DNA of 64,000 nucleotides from Sphingopyxis sp. MWB1. GTDB taxonomy: Bacteria > Pseudomonadota > Alphaproteobacteria > Sphingomonadales > Sphingomonadaceae. The notes beneath the pieces were generated by a model. That model saw nothing but the letters and a program-made list of their open reading frames with translations. It was not told where the DNA came from and did not search any database. Position numbers and translations under genes: made by a program. This document shows positions 44,628 to 54,515 of the stretch, piece by piece (positions within the stretch are counted from its first letter, which is position 1; every line of letters begins with the position of its first letter). The DNA lies in the NCBI RefSeq assembly GCF_000763945.1, contig NZ_JQFJ01000002.1:248001-312000 (forward strand). The letters are read 5' to 3'.

Positions 44628-46595
44628 ATGACACTGCCCGAACGCCAGCTCGCCAACGCCATTCGCGCGCTTGCCATGGATGCCGTCCAGGCCGCGAACA
44701 GCGGGCATCCGGGGATGCCCATGGGCATGGCCGATGTCGCGACAGTGCTTTATTCCGACTATCTGAAATTTGACGCCGCCGACCCGCACTGGCCCGACCG
44801 CGACCGATTCGTCCTGTCGGCGGGCCATGGATCGATGCTCGCGTATGCGACGCTGCATCTTGCGGGATATGCGCGTCCCACCATCGACGATATTCGGGGT
44901 TTCCGCCAGATCAGCAGCCCCTGCGCGGGCCATCCGGAAAATTTCGAGCTGGAAGGTGTCGAGACGACGACCGGACCGCTGGGGCAGGGGCTGGCCACCG
45001 CGGTCGGCATGGCGATTGCCGAGCGTCATCTGAACGCGCTTTATGGCGACGATCTGGTCGATCACCGCACCTGGGTGATCGCGGGCGACGGATGCCTGAT
45101 GGAAGGCATCAACCATGAGGCCATCGGGCTGGCGGGCCATTTGCAGCTGGGCCGGATGATCGTGCTTTGGGACGATAACAAGATCACCATCGACGGATCG
45201 ACCGATTTGTCGACGAGCGAGGATGTGAAGGCCCGCTATGCCGCGACCGGCTGGCATGTCGAAAGCTGCGACGGGCATGACCCCGCCGATATTCGCCGCG
45301 CCATCGACGCCGCGCTCGCCGATCCGCGTCCCTCGCTGATCGCGTGCCGCACGATCATCGGCTTTGGTGCGCCGAACAAGCAGGGCACCTCGGCCACCCA
45401 TGGCGCGCCGCTGGGCGGCGATGAAATTGCCGCTGCGCGTGCGGAGCTGGGTTGGGACGCCGAACCCTTTGTCATTCCCGCCGATGTGGCACAGGCCTGG
45501 AAAGGCTTTGGCGCGCGCGGGGTGAAAGTGCATAGCGAATGGAAGGATCGCCTTTCAAGCAGCGGAAAAGAAAAGGAATTTCTGGACCGCATGGCGGGCG
45601 ACGTCACCCCCGGCGCGGCCTTTAAATCCTATCTCGACTCGCTGGTTGCCGAGCCGCCCAAGGTGGCGACGCGCAAGGCGTCCGAAAATGCGCTGGGCGC
45701 GCTGACGGCCGATATTGACGCGCTGATCGGGGGAAGCGCCGATCTGACGGGATCGAACAACACCAAAACATCGTCTACCAAGCCTTTGACAAAAGAGGAT
45801 TATTCGGGTCGGTATATTTATTATGGCATCCGTGAATTCGGCATGGCGGCCGCGATGAATGGCATGGCGCTGCATGGCGGTGTCATTCCCTATGGCGGCA
45901 CCTTCCTCGTCTTTGCCGATTATTGCCGTGCGGCGATCCGCCTGTCGGCGCTTCAGAAGCAGCGGACCGTCTATGTGATGACACATGACAGCATCGGCCT
46001 TGGCGAAGACGGGCCGACGCACCAGCCGATCGAGCATCTGCAGTCGCTGCGCGCCATGCCCAATCTGCTTGTCATGCGCCCCGCCGATGCGGTCGAGACC
46101 GCTGAATGCTGGGCGATTGCGCTGGCGCAAAAAGATCGCCCGTCGCTGCTGGCGCTGACCCGGCAGAATCTGCCGCCGCTGCGCCATGACGTCAGCGAAA
46201 ATCTTTGCGCGAAAGGCGCTTACCGGATGCGCGCGGCTTCGGCGGCGCGCAAGGTCGTGCTGGTTGCGACCGGTTCGGAAGTGTCGCTCGCGCTGGCGGT
46301 GGCCGACAAGCTGGAGGCCGCAGGGCAGGGCGCCGATGTAGTGTCGATGGTTTCGACCGAGCTGTTTGACGAGCAGGACGCTGCCTATCAGGCCGATATG
46401 CTGCCGCGCGATGCGCTGATCGTTTCGATCGAGGCGGGCACGACCTTTGGCTGGGAACGCTATACCGGCCGCGATGGCCTGCGCTTCGGAATCGACAGCT
46501 TTGGTGCCTCGGCCCCGATCGAAGACCTATTCAAGCATTTCGGCCTGACCGCCGATGATATTACCCCACAAATCTTGGCAAAGCTGGGCGCCTGA
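44628..46595 (+). CDS. tkt: Transketolase
   Basis: Thiamine-diphosphate enzyme of the pentose phosphate pathway, 655 residues. GHPGMPMGMADVATVLYSDY at the N-terminus, SAGHGSMLAYATLHL, TTGPLGQGLATAVGMAIAE and GDGCLMEGINHEAIGLAGHL (ThDP/metal motif) form the PP domain; IREFGMAAAMNGMALHGG and THDSIGLGEDGPTHQPIEHL the Pyr domain; VVLVATGSEVSLAL opens the C-terminal domain. It heads a central-carbon operon, tkt-gap-pgk-fda. The 215 bp between it and the divergent coiled-coil gene contain the promoters; I see no riboswitch there. Confidence 0.97.
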   Translation: MTLPERQLANAIRALAMDAVQAANSGHPGMPMGMADVATVLYSDYLKFDAADPHWPDRDRFVLSAGHGSMLAYATLHLAGYARPTIDDIRGFRQISSPCAGHPENFELEGVETTTGPLGQGLATAVGMAIAERHLNALYGDDLVDHRTWVIAGDGCLMEGINHEAIGLAGHLQLGRMIVLWDDNKITIDGSTDLSTSEDVKARYAATGWHVESCDGHDPADIRRAIDAALADPRPSLIACRTIIGFGAPNKQGTSATHGAPLGGDEIAAARAELGWDAEPFVIPADVAQAWKGFGARGVKVHSEWKDRLSSSGKEKEFLDRMAGDVTPGAAFKSYLDSLVAEPPKVATRKASENALGALTADIDALIGGSADLTGSNNTKTSSTKPLTKEDYSGRYIYYGIREFGMAAAMNGMALHGGVIPYGGTFLVFADYCRAAIRLSALQKQRTVYVMTHDSIGLGEDGPTHQPIEHLQSLRAMPNLLVMRPADAVETAECWAIALAQKDRPSLLALTRQNLPPLRHDVSENLCAKGAYRMRAASAARKVVLVATGSEVSLALAVADKLEAAGQGADVVSMVSTELFDEQDAAYQADMLPRDALIVSIEAGTTFGWERYTGRDGLRFGIDSFGASAPIEDLFKHFGLTADDITPQILAKLGA

Positions 46596-46628
46596 GCCCC
46601 GCTCCCCTCGCAGAAAGGACGTTTCCAT

Positions 46629-47636
46629 ATGGCAGTGAAAGTCGCGATCAACGGTTTTGGACGTATCGGCCGCCTGGTGGCCCGCGCCATTCTTGAACGC
46701 CCCGATTGCGGGCTGGAACTGGTCTCCATCAACGACCTTGCCGATGCCAAGGCCAATGCGCTGCTGTTCAAGCGCGACAGCGTCCATGGGCCTTTCCCCG
46801 GCGATGTGTCGGCCGAGGGCGACAAGATGATCGTCAATGGCAAGGAAATCCGCGTCACCAAGGAACGCGACCCCGCCAATCTGCCGCATGGCGAGCTGGG
46901 CATCGACATTGCGCTGGAGTGCACCGGCTTTTTCACCGATGCCGAAAGCGCGGGCAAGCATTTGGGCGCGGGCGCCAAGCGCGTGCTGATCTCGGCCCCG
47001 GCCAAGGGCGTGGACCTGACCGTTGTTTACGGTGTCAACCATGACAAGCTGACCGCCGATCACAAGATTGTGTCGAACGCGAGCTGCACCACCAACTGCC
47101 TTGCGCCTGTCGCCAAGGTGCTGAACGACGCGCTGGGAATCGAGCGCGGGCTGATGACCACGGTTCACGCCTATACCAATGACCAGAAGATCCTCGACCA
47201 GATCCATGGCGACATGCGCCGCGCGCGCGCCGCTGGCATGTCGATGATCCCGACCACCACGGGCGCGGCCCGCGCGGTGGGCGAGGTTCTGCCCGAACTC
47301 AAGGGCAAGCTCGACGGATCGGCGATCCGTGTGCCGACCCCCAATGTCAGCCTTGTTGACCTGACCTTCACGCCGAAGCGCGACACGACGAAGGAAGAGG
47401 TGAACAAGCTGCTGAAGGACGCGTCGGAAGGCGCGCTGAAGGGCGTTCTCGCTTTCTCGGACGAGCCGCTGGTGTCGATCGACTATAACCACTGCCCGGC
47501 GAGCTCGACCATCGACAGCCTCGAGACGGCGGTGCTCGAAGGCAAGCTGGTGCGCGTGGTAAGCTGGTATGACAATGAATGGGGTTTCTCGAACCGCATG
47601 GTCGATACCGCTGGCGTGATCGCCAAGCTGCTTTGA
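46629..47636 (+). CDS. gap: Glyceraldehyde-3-phosphate dehydrogenase, type I
   Basis: NAD-dependent glycolytic enzyme, 335 residues. The Rossmann start is [18 protein letters not shown]; the active-site Cys153 lies in [23 protein letters not shown], the phosphate loop [20 protein letters not shown] and [16 protein letters not shown] complete the site. The position-33 region [11 protein letters not shown] favours NAD over NADP. An AGAAAGGACG ribosome-binding site precedes ATG 46629. It follows tkt by 33 bp; a strong hairpin lies just after its stop. Confidence 0.97.
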   Translation: MAVKVAINGFGRIGRLVARAILERPDCGLELVSINDLADAKANALLFKRDSVHGPFPGDVSAEGDKMIVNGKEIRVTKERDPANLPHGELGIDIALECTGFFTDAESAGKHLGAGAKRVLISAPAKGVDLTVVYGVNHDKLTADHKIVSNASCTTNCLAPVAKVLNDALGIERGLMTTVHAYTNDQKILDQIHGDMRRARAAGMSMIPTTTGAARAVGEVLPELKGKLDGSAIRVPTPNVSLVDLTFTPKRDTTKEEVNKLLKDASEGALKGVLAFSDEPLVSIDYNHCPASSTIDSLETAVLEGKLVRVVSWYDNEWGFSNRMVDTAGVIAKLL

Positions 47637-47645
47637 TGCATAATT

Positions 47646-47676
47646 GCCGCGGCGGATCGTTGAGGTCCGCCGCGGC
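47646..47676 (+). terminator. Strong hairpin between gap and pgk (possible attenuator)
   Basis: GCCGCGGCGGA (47646-47656), nine-base loop, TCCGCCGCGGC (47666-47676): a perfect 11-bp GC-rich stem ten bases after the gap stop, followed by GATTTATTG. The T-run is weak, so partial termination or protection of the tkt-gap message from 3' exonucleases is likelier than full termination. Confidence 0.6.
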
Positions 47677-47727
47677 GATTTATTGATGCCGGAAATGGCG
47701 CGCGGGTTTTCATAGGGAGTGACGGCA

Positions 47728-48924
47728 ATGGCGGCGTTTAAAAGCCTGGACGATATGGGCGATGTCAGCGGCAAGCGCGTGCTGGTCCGCGTTGACCTCA
47801 ATGTCCCCATGAACGAAGGCGCGGTCAGCGATGCGACCCGCCTGCAGGCCGCCGTGCCGACGATCCGCGAATTGTCGGAAAAGGGCGCGATCGTCCTGCT
47901 CCTCGCCCATTTCGGGCGGCCCAAGGGCGCGAAAAATCCGACCCAGTCGCTGAGCCTGGTCATGGGCGGGCTCGAAGATGTGCTCGGTCATTCGGTGATG
48001 TTCATCCCCGATTGCATCGGTGAGGGCGCGAAGGCTGGCATCGCAGTGCTGGCGCCGGGGGATGTCGCGGTGCTGGAAAATACACGCTTTCATCCCGGTG
48101 AAGAGAAGAATGATCCCGCTTTTGCCGATGCGCTGGCAGAAATCGGCGATTTTTATGTGAATGACGCTTTTTCGGCGGCGCACCGCGCGCATGGCTCGAC
48201 CGAAGGCATTGCGCGGCGTCTGCCCGCCTTTGCCGGGCGCGCGATGGAGGCGGAGTTGAAGGCGCTCGATGCGGCGCTGGGCAATCCCGAACAACCGGTC
48301 GCGGCGGTTGTGGGCGGCGCGAAGGTGTCGACGAAGATCGACGTGCTGCGTAATCTGGTGGGCAAGGTCGATCATCTGATCATCGGCGGCGGCATGGCAA
48401 ATACGTTCTTGGCCGCGCGCGGGGTCGATGTGGGCAAATCGCTGTGCGAGCATGATCTGGTGGAAACCGTTAATGCGATTTTCGACAGCGCCGATGCGGC
48501 GGGCTGCACTATTCATCTGCCCTATGATGTGGTGGTCGCGAAAGAATTTGCGCCCAATCCGCCGACGCGGACGGTCAATGTGCATGAGGTCGCGGGCGAC
48601 GAGATGATCCTCGATGTCGGTCCGGCGGCGGTCGAGGCGCTGGGCGATGCGATCAAGAATTGCCGCACGCTGGTGTGGAACGGCCCGCTCGGCGCTTTTG
48701 AAACGCCGCCCTTCGATACAGCGACGGTTGCGCTCGCCAAGACGGCGGCGGCGCTGACGCGCGAGGGATCGCTGACGTCGGTGGCCGGTGGCGGCGACAC
48801 GGTGGCGGCGCTGAACCATGCCGGGGTTGCCGCAGATTTCACTTTTGTTTCAACGGCGGGCGGGGCTTTCCTCGAATGGATGGAAGGTAAGCCGCTGCCG
48901 GGCGTGGACGCCCTGAAAGGCTGA
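47728..48924 (+). CDS. pgk: Phosphoglycerate kinase
   Basis: Makes ATP from 1,3-bisphosphoglycerate; 398 residues. Family motifs are [17 protein letters not shown] (signature), [46 protein letters not shown], the hinge [34 protein letters not shown] and the nucleotide-binding [16 protein letters not shown] 47728 is preceded by AGGGAG at eight bases; an in-frame GTG three codons upstream is less well placed. Confidence 0.97.
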   Translation: MAAFKSLDDMGDVSGKRVLVRVDLNVPMNEGAVSDATRLQAAVPTIRELSEKGAIVLLLAHFGRPKGAKNPTQSLSLVMGGLEDVLGHSVMFIPDCIGEGAKAGIAVLAPGDVAVLENTRFHPGEEKNDPAFADALAEIGDFYVNDAFSAAHRAHGSTEGIARRLPAFAGRAMEAELKALDAALGNPEQPVAAVVGGAKVSTKIDVLRNLVGKVDHLIIGGGMANTFLAARGVDVGKSLCEHDLVETVNAIFDSADAAGCTIHLPYDVVVAKEFAPNPPTRTVNVHEVAGDEMILDVGPAAVEALGDAIKNCRTLVWNGPLGAFETPPFDTATVALAKTAAALTREGSLTSVAGGGDTVAALNHAGVAADFTFVSTAGGAFLEWMEGKPLPGVDALKG

Positions 48925-49013
48925 CGCACGCGGGCATTTGCATCCCGCGCGGCGGGAGGCTATGCGCGCCGCAACATACGTATGCAGACCATCGTGCAAA
49001 TATCGGAGACGTT

Positions 49014-49901
49014 ATGACCGCCAAGGCCGAAATGCTGGAACAGATCAAGTCGGGACAGGGATTTATCGCCGCGCTGGACCAGAGCGGCGGATCGACGCCC
49101 AAGGCGCTGAAAGGCTATGGCATCGGAGAGGATGCTTTTTCGAATGAAGAGGAAATGTTCGCGCTGATTCATGCGATGCGTAGCCGCATCGTGACGGCCC
49201 CCTGCTTTAACGGCGAAAAGGTGATTGGCGCGATCCTGTTCGAGCGGACGATGGACGGCGAAGCGGGCGGCAAGCCCGTGCCCGAGCTGCTGTGGGAACG
49301 CGGCGTCGTGCCTTTTCTGAAGGTCGACAAGGGGCTGGAAGCCGAAGCCGATGGCGTGCAGCTGATGAAACCCAATCCGGGGCTCGACGAGCTGTGCGCG
49401 CGCGCCGTCGCCAAGGGCGTATTCGGCACGAAGATGCGGAGCGTCGTCAACCTGGCCAATGCGGCGGGCGTCAAGGCTATCGTCGAGCAGCAATTTGCCG
49501 AAGCCGCACGGATCGCAGCGCATGGGCTGGTTCCGATCATCGAGCCTGAGATCAATATCAAGAGCCCCGAACGCGATGCAGCCGACCGGCTGTTGCTGAA
49601 GGAAATCAGCGTGGCGCTCGATAGCTGGACCGGGGAGCCGGTGATGCTGAAACTCTCAATTCCTGCCGAAGCCAATTTGTTCGCGCCGCTGGTCGATCAT
49701 CCCAAGGTGCTGCGCGTCGTGGCGCTGTCGGGCGGTTTTTCGCGGCAGGAAGCGTGCGCCGAACTCGCGAAGAATCGCGGGATGATCGCAAGCTTCAGCC
49801 GCGCGCTGCTCGAAGATCTGCGCGCGTCGATGAACGATGAGGCGTTCAACCAGTCGCTGAACGGCGCCATCGACGAGATTCACGCCGCTTCGGTCGCCTG
49901 A
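49014..49901 (+). CDS. Fructose-bisphosphate aldolase, class I
   Basis: Schiff-base aldolase of 295 residues, of the fructose-bisphosphate aldolase class I family. It begins GQGFIAALDQSGGSTPKALK, the signature of class I FBA, with ILFERTMDGEAGGKPVPELL, VPFLKVDKGLEAEADGVQLM, FGTKMRSVVN, LVPIIEPEINIKSPERDAAD and VVALSGGFSRQEACAELAKN, the last forming the phosphate-binding loop. It completes a tkt-gap-pgk-fda run of central-carbon genes. CGGAGACGTT precedes the ATG. The stop overlaps the next gene (TGATG). Confidence 0.94.
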   Translation: MTAKAEMLEQIKSGQGFIAALDQSGGSTPKALKGYGIGEDAFSNEEEMFALIHAMRSRIVTAPCFNGEKVIGAILFERTMDGEAGGKPVPELLWERGVVPFLKVDKGLEAEADGVQLMKPNPGLDELCARAVAKGVFGTKMRSVVNLANAAGVKAIVEQQFAEAARIAAHGLVPIIEPEINIKSPERDAADRLLLKEISVALDSWTGEPVMLKLSIPAEANLFAPLVDHPKVLRVVALSGGFSRQEACAELAKNRGMIASFSRALLEDLRASMNDEAFNQSLNGAIDEIHAASVA

Positions 49902-50557
49902 TGGAGGCGCGCTGGGAGGCGGTCGATGCCTATATCGGCGAGCATCTGCTCGCCGATGATCCCGGCCTGACCGCCGTGCTGGCGAATAATGGCGTGCACC
50001 GCCTGCCGCCGATCGATGTCTCACCCGCGCAGGGCAAGCTCCTCTATCTGCTGGCGCAGATGGCGGGGGCGCGGCGGATATTGGAAGTGGGAACGCTGGG
50101 CGGCTATTCGACCATCTGGCTGGCGCGCGCGCTGCCGGAGGACGGGCGGCTGATCACGCTGGAAGTGGACCGGCGCCACGCCGAGGTCGCGCGCGAAAAT
50201 CTCGATGTGGCCGGAGTCGGTGACAAGGTGGAAATTCTTGTCGGGCCCGCGCACGACAGCCTTGCGACGATGGCCGATGACACGGGCTTTGATTTCATCT
50301 TTATCGACGCCGACAAACAGGGGAACCCCCATTATATGCGCGAGGCGATGCGGCTGGGGCGCAGCGGGGCGACGATCATTGTCGACAATGTCGTGCGCGC
50401 AGGCGGGCTGATCGAGCCCGATAGCGACGATCCGCGCATCCTCGCGACTCGCGCCTTGTTCGAGCAGTTGAAGGAAGAAGCCCGCATCGACGCGACCGCC
50501 GTGCAGACGGTCGGCGCCAAGGGCTGGGACGGATTTCTGATCGCGCGGCTGCGCTGA
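49901..50557 (+). CDS. O-methyltransferase (class I SAM-dependent)
   Basis: SAM-dependent O-methyltransferase family 3 (caffeoyl-CoA OMT-like), 218 residues. The SAM motif is RRILEVGTLGGYSTIWLARAL, then LITLEVDRRHAEVARENLDV and FDFIFIDADKQGNPHYM, with metal-ligand-type residues (Asp in IDAD, DN in TIIVDNVVRAGGL). Bacterial members methylate catechols or similar; the physiological substrate here is unknown. It starts within the aldolase stop codon (TGATG) and is therefore cotranscribed with the glycolytic genes, with no clear functional reason. Confidence 0.9.
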   Translation: MEARWEAVDAYIGEHLLADDPGLTAVLANNGVHRLPPIDVSPAQGKLLYLLAQMAGARRILEVGTLGGYSTIWLARALPEDGRLITLEVDRRHAEVARENLDVAGVGDKVEILVGPAHDSLATMADDTGFDFIFIDADKQGNPHYMREAMRLGRSGATIIVDNVVRAGGLIEPDSDDPRILATRALFEQLKEEARIDATAVQTVGAKGWDGFLIARLR

Positions 50558-50564
50558 GTTCTGG

Positions 50565-50963
50565 TCAAAGGCCACCGTCGAAGCGCATCGAGAAGCGATA
50601 ATCGCCGGGCTTTATCGAACGGTCGGTGCGTTTCTCGGGGCTGACCGATTGCAGCAGGATGGAGCCGTCGGCGATTTGGGTGCGCTCACCCAGCGTCACT
50701 TCAAAGGGCTTATGTTCACCGGTCGGACGCAGCCACAGCATTTTGACGCGTACCCGCCCCGGCCAGACGCATTGGGTGCCGACGGGACAACGGCTGTCTT
50801 CCAGCACTTCGACCGGCTGAATCAAGGGGCCATCGACATAGGCGCGCTGGCCCAGGGCGACATGGCTGCCATCGGGCAGCGGCGGATCGTCCGGAAGCGA
50901 GGCGCAGGCGGAAAGCAGGATCCCGGCAAGCGGGATGGCGAGGGCGGTGGGAAGTGATATCAT
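50565..50963 (-). CDS. Small lipoprotein, unknown function
   Basis: A 132-residue predicted lipoprotein. Signal MISLPTALAIPLAGILLSAC ends in lipobox LLSAC. The mature part is a small beta-rich domain with one likely disulfide (RCPVGTQC) and RVRVKMLWLRPTGEHKPFEV, ILLQSVSPEKRTD and GDYRFSMRFDGG. The C-x5-C motif followed by W-P-G is seen in a group of sphingomonad envelope proteins of unknown role. The ATG at 50963 or 50969 could be used. It lies convergent to the methyltransferase and divergent from thiE. Confidence 0.75.
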   Translation of the reverse strand: MISLPTALAIPLAGILLSACASLPDDPPLPDGSHVALGQRAYVDGPLIQPVEVLEDSRCPVGTQCVWPGRVRVKMLWLRPTGEHKPFEVTLGERTQIADGSILLQSVSPEKRTDRSIKPGDYRFSMRFDGGL

Positions 50964-51004
50964 CTGCATTTGCCCATGATAGGCAGCATCGCTATGAACC
51001 CGCA

Positions 51005-51658
51005 ATGACCATAGATGCTTTGAATATTTGTCAACTTTATCTGATTTCGCCGCTGGATGTCGGCGGCGATTTCCCGGCCCGGCTGGAAGAGGCGCTGGCG
51101 GCGGCGCCCGTCGCGGCCTTTCAGTTTCGCGTCAAAAATGTCGATCAGCATGAAGCCGCACGGCTTGCCGAGCCCTTGCAGGCGATTTGCGCGGCCCATG
51201 ACGTCGCCTTCATCGTCAATGACGATATGGCGCTCGCCAAGCGGATCAAGGCCGATGGCGTCCATCTGGGGCAGGGCGATGGCGACCCCAAAGAGGCGCG
51301 GCGCCTGCTGGGACCCGATGCCCAGATTGGCGTGACCTGTCACAACAGCCGCCATCTGGCGATGGACGCGGGCGAGGCGGGGGCCGATTATGTTGCGTTC
51401 GGGGCCTTTTTCCCGACCGAAACCAAGGCCGTCGCGCATCGCGCCGAACCGGAGATTCTGCGCTGGTGGCAAGGATTGTTCGAACTGCCCTGTGTCGCCA
51501 TTGGCGGGATTACGGCCGAAAATGGCGGCGAACTGGTCGCAGCGGGCGCGGATTTCCTGGCCGTTTCAGGCGCGGTGTGGAAGCATCCCGAGGGGCCTGC
51601 TGCGGGCGTGCGGGCGCTCGCGGCGATTCTGCCGGGCGAGGGCGCTGAGGCGGGTTGA
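51005..51658 (+). CDS. thiE: Thiamine phosphate synthase
   Basis: Couples the thiazole and pyrimidine halves of thiamine; 217 residues. TIM-barrel motifs are LYLISPLDVGGDFPARLEEA, FQFRVKNVDQHEAARLAEPL, FIVNDDMALAKRIKADGVHL, GQGDGDPKEAR, IGVTCHNSRHLAMDAGEAGA and CVAIGGITAENGGELVAAGA. The pyrophosphate-binding Arg/Lys of the canonical QxRxK motif appears as QFRVK. I see no TPP riboswitch in the 40 bp between it and the divergent lipoprotein. No other thi gene is nearby. Confidence 0.92.
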   Translation: MTIDALNICQLYLISPLDVGGDFPARLEEALAAAPVAAFQFRVKNVDQHEAARLAEPLQAICAAHDVAFIVNDDMALAKRIKADGVHLGQGDGDPKEARRLLGPDAQIGVTCHNSRHLAMDAGEAGADYVAFGAFFPTETKAVAHRAEPEILRWWQGLFELPCVAIGGITAENGGELVAAGADFLAVSGAVWKHPEGPAAGVRALAAILPGEGAEAG

Positions 51659-51807
51659 TCGGCAATCGCCCGGCCATGGGGCAGGGGCGCGACGCCATTC
51701 GGCTTGCCTCGCGCGGCGTGGGCGGCTAAGGGCGCGCTCCTGATACCGGCGGGCGGAAGCCCAGGCCGGCGGCTCTTTTCCATCCTTGTTTGAAGCGAGT
51801 GTGCGCG

Positions 51808-52371
51808 ATGAAAATCTCTGGCGTCGATATCCGTCCCGGCAATATTATCGAATATGAAGGCGGCATCTGGAAAGTTACCAAGATCCAGCACACCCAGCCG
51901 GGTAAGGGCGGCGCCTATATGCAGGTCGAGGCCAAGAATCTGATCGACGGGCGCAAGCTGAACAATCGTTTCCGCAGCGCCGATACGGTCGAGAAGATCC
52001 GGCTCGATACCAAGGATTTCCAATATCTTTATGCCGAAGGCGACGACCTCGTCTTTATGGACAAGGATACATATGAGCAGATCACCATCGGCAAGGATGT
52101 GGTCGGCGACGCGCATGAATTTCTGCAGGACGGCATGGATGTCGTTCTGGAGCTGTGGGAAGAGCGCCCGATTTCGGTCGAACTGCCCGAACAGATTGAA
52201 GCCACCATCGTCGAAGCCGATGCGGTGGTGAAGGGGCAGACCGCCTCTTCCTCCTACAAGCCCGCGATATTGGACAATGGCGTGCGCGTGATGGTGCCGC
52301 CGCATATCACCAGCGGAACGCGCATCGTGGTCAATGTCTATGACCGCGAATATGTCCGCCGCGCGGATTGA
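51808..52371 (+). CDS. efp: Elongation factor P
   Basis: Translation factor that relieves ribosome stalling at polyproline; 187 residues, the family norm. It begins [20 protein letters not shown]. The residue at the modification loop is Lys in [20 protein letters not shown] (Lys at the GKGGA tip). The C-terminal OB domain has [41 protein letters not shown] modified-lysine type is expected (GKGG rather than Arg), but the modification genes are not in the window. It precedes suhB by about 100 bp containing a repeat. Confidence 0.97.
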   Translation: MKISGVDIRPGNIIEYEGGIWKVTKIQHTQPGKGGAYMQVEAKNLIDGRKLNNRFRSADTVEKIRLDTKDFQYLYAEGDDLVFMDKDTYEQITIGKDVVGDAHEFLQDGMDVVLELWEERPISVELPEQIEATIVEADAVVKGQTASSSYKPAILDNGVRVMVPPHITSGTRIVVNVYDREYVRRAD

Positions 52372-52378
52372 ATAATGG

Positions 52379-52451
52379 CGCCCCTGCGAAAGGCGGGGGC
52401 CGCTGTCGATAGAGTGCAAATTTGCCAACGGCCCCCGCCTTCGCGGGGGCG
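52379..52451. repeat. Inverted repeat element between efp and suhB
   Basis: The left arm (52379-52402, CGCCCCTGCGAAAGGCGGGG...) and right arm (52429-52451, complement) pair over about 23 bp with one mismatch and one bulge, around a 26-base A/T-richer centre. Each arm also folds on itself (CCCCCGCCTTCGCGGGGG). This is a dispersed GC-rich repeat type common in sphingomonads; it may terminate the efp message. Confidence 0.75.
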
Positions 52452-52472
52452 ACGTGTTGGAGGAAAATGAAA

Positions 52473-53291
52473 ATGGCCGTATCCGGCATCATCACCGTTA
52501 TGGAGCGCGCCGCGCGCAAGGCTGGTTCGAAGCTTCGCCGCGATTTCGGCGAAGTCGAGCATCTGCAGGTGTCGCAGAAAGGCCCGGCGGATTTCGTGTC
52601 CAAGGCCGATCAGGCCGCCGAACGCACCCTGTATGACGAACTGACCCATGCGCGGCCCGGCTGGGGGTTCCTGATGGAAGAGGCGGGCGAGATTGAAGGC
52701 GAGCCCGGCAAGCCGCGTTTCATCATCGATCCCCTCGACGGAACATCGAACTTCCTGCACGCGATTCCGCAGTTTGCGATTTCGATTGCGGTGCAGGAGC
52801 CGAAGCTTGGCGGTGGCTGGGGCGATATCACGGCGGCGCTCATCTATCAGCCGGTCACCGACGAAAGCTATTGGGCCGAGCGCGGACGCGGGGCCTGGCT
52901 CCACGACCGGCGCCTGCGCGTTTCCTCGCGCCGCAGCCTGCATGAATGTCTGATCGCCACCGGCATTCCCTTTATGGGCCATGGCGACATGGCGCAGTGG
53001 AGCCGGATTTTTGGCGCCGTGGCCCCGGAAGTTGCGGGCATTCGCCGTTTCGGCGCCGCGAGTCTCGACCTTGCGTGGGTGGCGGCGGGCCGTTTTGACG
53101 GTTTCTGGGAAAGCGACCTCAAAATCTGGGACGTGGCCGCGGGCATGTTGCTCGTGCGTGAAGCGGGCGGCTTTGTCAGCGATTTTCGCGGCGGCGACCG
53201 GGCGGTCGAGCGCAGCGAATTTATCGCGGGCAGCGGCGCGGTGCATTCGAAGCTGCAAAAGCTGGTCGCGGGCGCGCTTCGCAACGCCTGA
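52473..53291 (+). CDS. suhB: Inositol monophosphatase family protein (SuhB-like)
   Basis: Mg-dependent phosphatase of 272 residues. The N-terminus AVSGIITVMERAARKAGSKL and FVSKADQAAERTL are family-typical; metal motif 1 is LMEEAGE (Glu), motif 2 FIIDPLDGTSNFLHAIPQFA, and motif 3 SDLKIWDVAAGMLLVREAGG. SuhB acts in inositol phosphate metabolism and in rRNA antitermination in E. coli. Two ATGs lie near GGAGG (52459-52463): 52467 with a 3-base gap and 52473 with 9. The latter is chosen. It follows efp and precedes the nuo operon by 268 bp. Confidence 0.94.
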   Translation: MAVSGIITVMERAARKAGSKLRRDFGEVEHLQVSQKGPADFVSKADQAAERTLYDELTHARPGWGFLMEEAGEIEGEPGKPRFIIDPLDGTSNFLHAIPQFAISIAVQEPKLGGGWGDITAALIYQPVTDESYWAERGRGAWLHDRRLRVSSRRSLHECLIATGIPFMGHGDMAQWSRIFGAVAPEVAGIRRFGAASLDLAWVAAGRFDGFWESDLKIWDVAAGMLLVREAGGFVSDFRGGDRAVERSEFIAGSGAVHSKLQKLVAGALRNA

Positions 53292-53559
53292 TCAGGCGCC
53301 AGCGACTCCATCATTGGGGCCGTCGGGACGGTGCGAGGCGGCCTTCGCCCCGGCCGTGATGGCGGTTGACCCCGGCCCCTGACACGGGGCGGAGGCGGCC
53401 TTTCCCTGACTTTTGCGAGTCGCTCCGCTAGCTGGCGCGATTAAAGCCGGAGAAAGGGCAAATTTCTGTCTCCAACGCTTGCGACCTTGGGCGGGCTGGC
53501 CTAAAGCGCCCCCCATAAACGGGTGGCACCGCCCGATAGATAATTGGACTGCGAGTTTC

Positions 53560-53934
53560 ATGGTCGATCTGACTCAATATCTGCCCATATTGATCTTTCT
53601 GGTCATTGCGCTGGGCCTGTCGGTGGCTTTCGTGTTTTTGCCGATGGGCGTGTCGCGCCTGACCGGCGCGCACAAGCCCGATCCCGAAAAGCTGACCGAA
53701 TATGAGTGCGGCTTTCCCGCCTTTGACGATGCGCGCAGCCAGTTTGATGTGCGCTTCTATCTGGTCGCCATCCTGTTCATCATCTTTGACCTTGAGGCAG
53801 CCTTCCTCTTTCCCTGGGCCGTGAGCCTGGACGAGATTGGCTGGGCGGGCTGGGGCGCCATGATGGTGTTCCTCGGCATTTTGACCGTCGGCTTCATCTA
53901 TGAATGGAAGAAAGGGGCGTTGGACTGGGAATGA
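53560..53934 (+). CDS. nuoA: NADH-quinone oxidoreductase subunit A
   Basis: Membrane subunit of complex I, 124 residues and three helices (about 8-29, 67-88 and 96-116). The family core is [20 protein letters not shown] with the conserved Cys, then [20 protein letters not shown] and FLFPWAVSL. It is the first gene of the operon. The 268 bp upstream, after suhB, should hold the promoter; the only structures I note there are short GC-rich inverted repeats around 53510-53535. The stop overlaps nuoB (ATGA). Confidence 0.97.
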   Translation: MVDLTQYLPILIFLVIALGLSVAFVFLPMGVSRLTGAHKPDPEKLTEYECGFPAFDDARSQFDVRFYLVAILFIIFDLEAAFLFPWAVSLDEIGWAGWGAMMVFLGILTVGFIYEWKKGALDWE

Positions 53935-54515
53935 GCCGTTCATCGATCATTACCGACACGCGCGGATTGACCCCCGAAGGCGTGGAGCCGCGGCTGCATC
54001 TGCCCGAGGGGCAGGCACCCGATCAGGCCTATTTCGACGATCTGAATGCCGAGCTGGGCGACAAGGGTTTCCTCGTCACATCGACCGAGGATCTGTTCAC
54101 CTGGGCGCGCACCGGTTCACTGTGGTGGATGACCTTTGGTCTTGCCTGCTGCGCAGTCGAGATGATCCACGTCAACATGCCGCGTTACGATATGGAGCGT
54201 TTCGGCGCCGCGCCGCGCGCATCGCCGCGCCAGTCAGACGTGATGATCGTCGCGGGGACCTTGTGCAACAAGATGGCTCCCGCGCTGCGCCGCGTTTATG
54301 ACCAGATGTCGAATCCCAAATATGTGATCTCGATGGGAAGCTGCGCCAATGGCGGCGGCTATTATCATTACAGCTATTCGGTGGTGCGCGGATGCGACCG
54401 CATTGTGCCCGTCGATATTTATGTTCCCGGCTGCCCGCCGACTGCCGAAGCGCTGCTCTATGGCGTGATGCAGCTCCAGCGGAAAATCCGCCGGGTCGGA
54501 ACGGTTGAACGCTGA
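53931..54515 (+). CDS. nuoB: NADH-quinone oxidoreductase subunit B
   Basis: Carries Fe-S cluster N2, the last electron carrier before quinone; 194 residues. Cluster ligands: the Cys-Cys pair in [12 protein letters not shown], Cys in [14 protein letters not shown] and Cys in [14 protein letters not shown]. The N-terminal 40 residues are a hydrophilic lead. The start overlaps the nuoA stop (ATGA) and the stop overlaps the nuoC start (TGATG). Confidence 0.98.
   Translation: MSRSSIITDTRGLTPEGVEPRLHLPEGQAPDQAYFDDLNAELGDKGFLVTSTEDLFTWARTGSLWWMTFGLACCAVEMIHVNMPRYDMERFGAAPRASPRQSDVMIVAGTLCNKMAPALRRVYDQMSNPKYVISMGSCANGGGYYHYSYSVVRGCDRIVPVDIYVPGCPPTAEALLYGVMQLQRKIRRVGTVER

Noticed and set aside
50954..51004. 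TPP riboswitch upstream of thiE
   Set aside because: The gap to the divergent gene is only about 40 bp, too short, and no thi-box sequence is visible.
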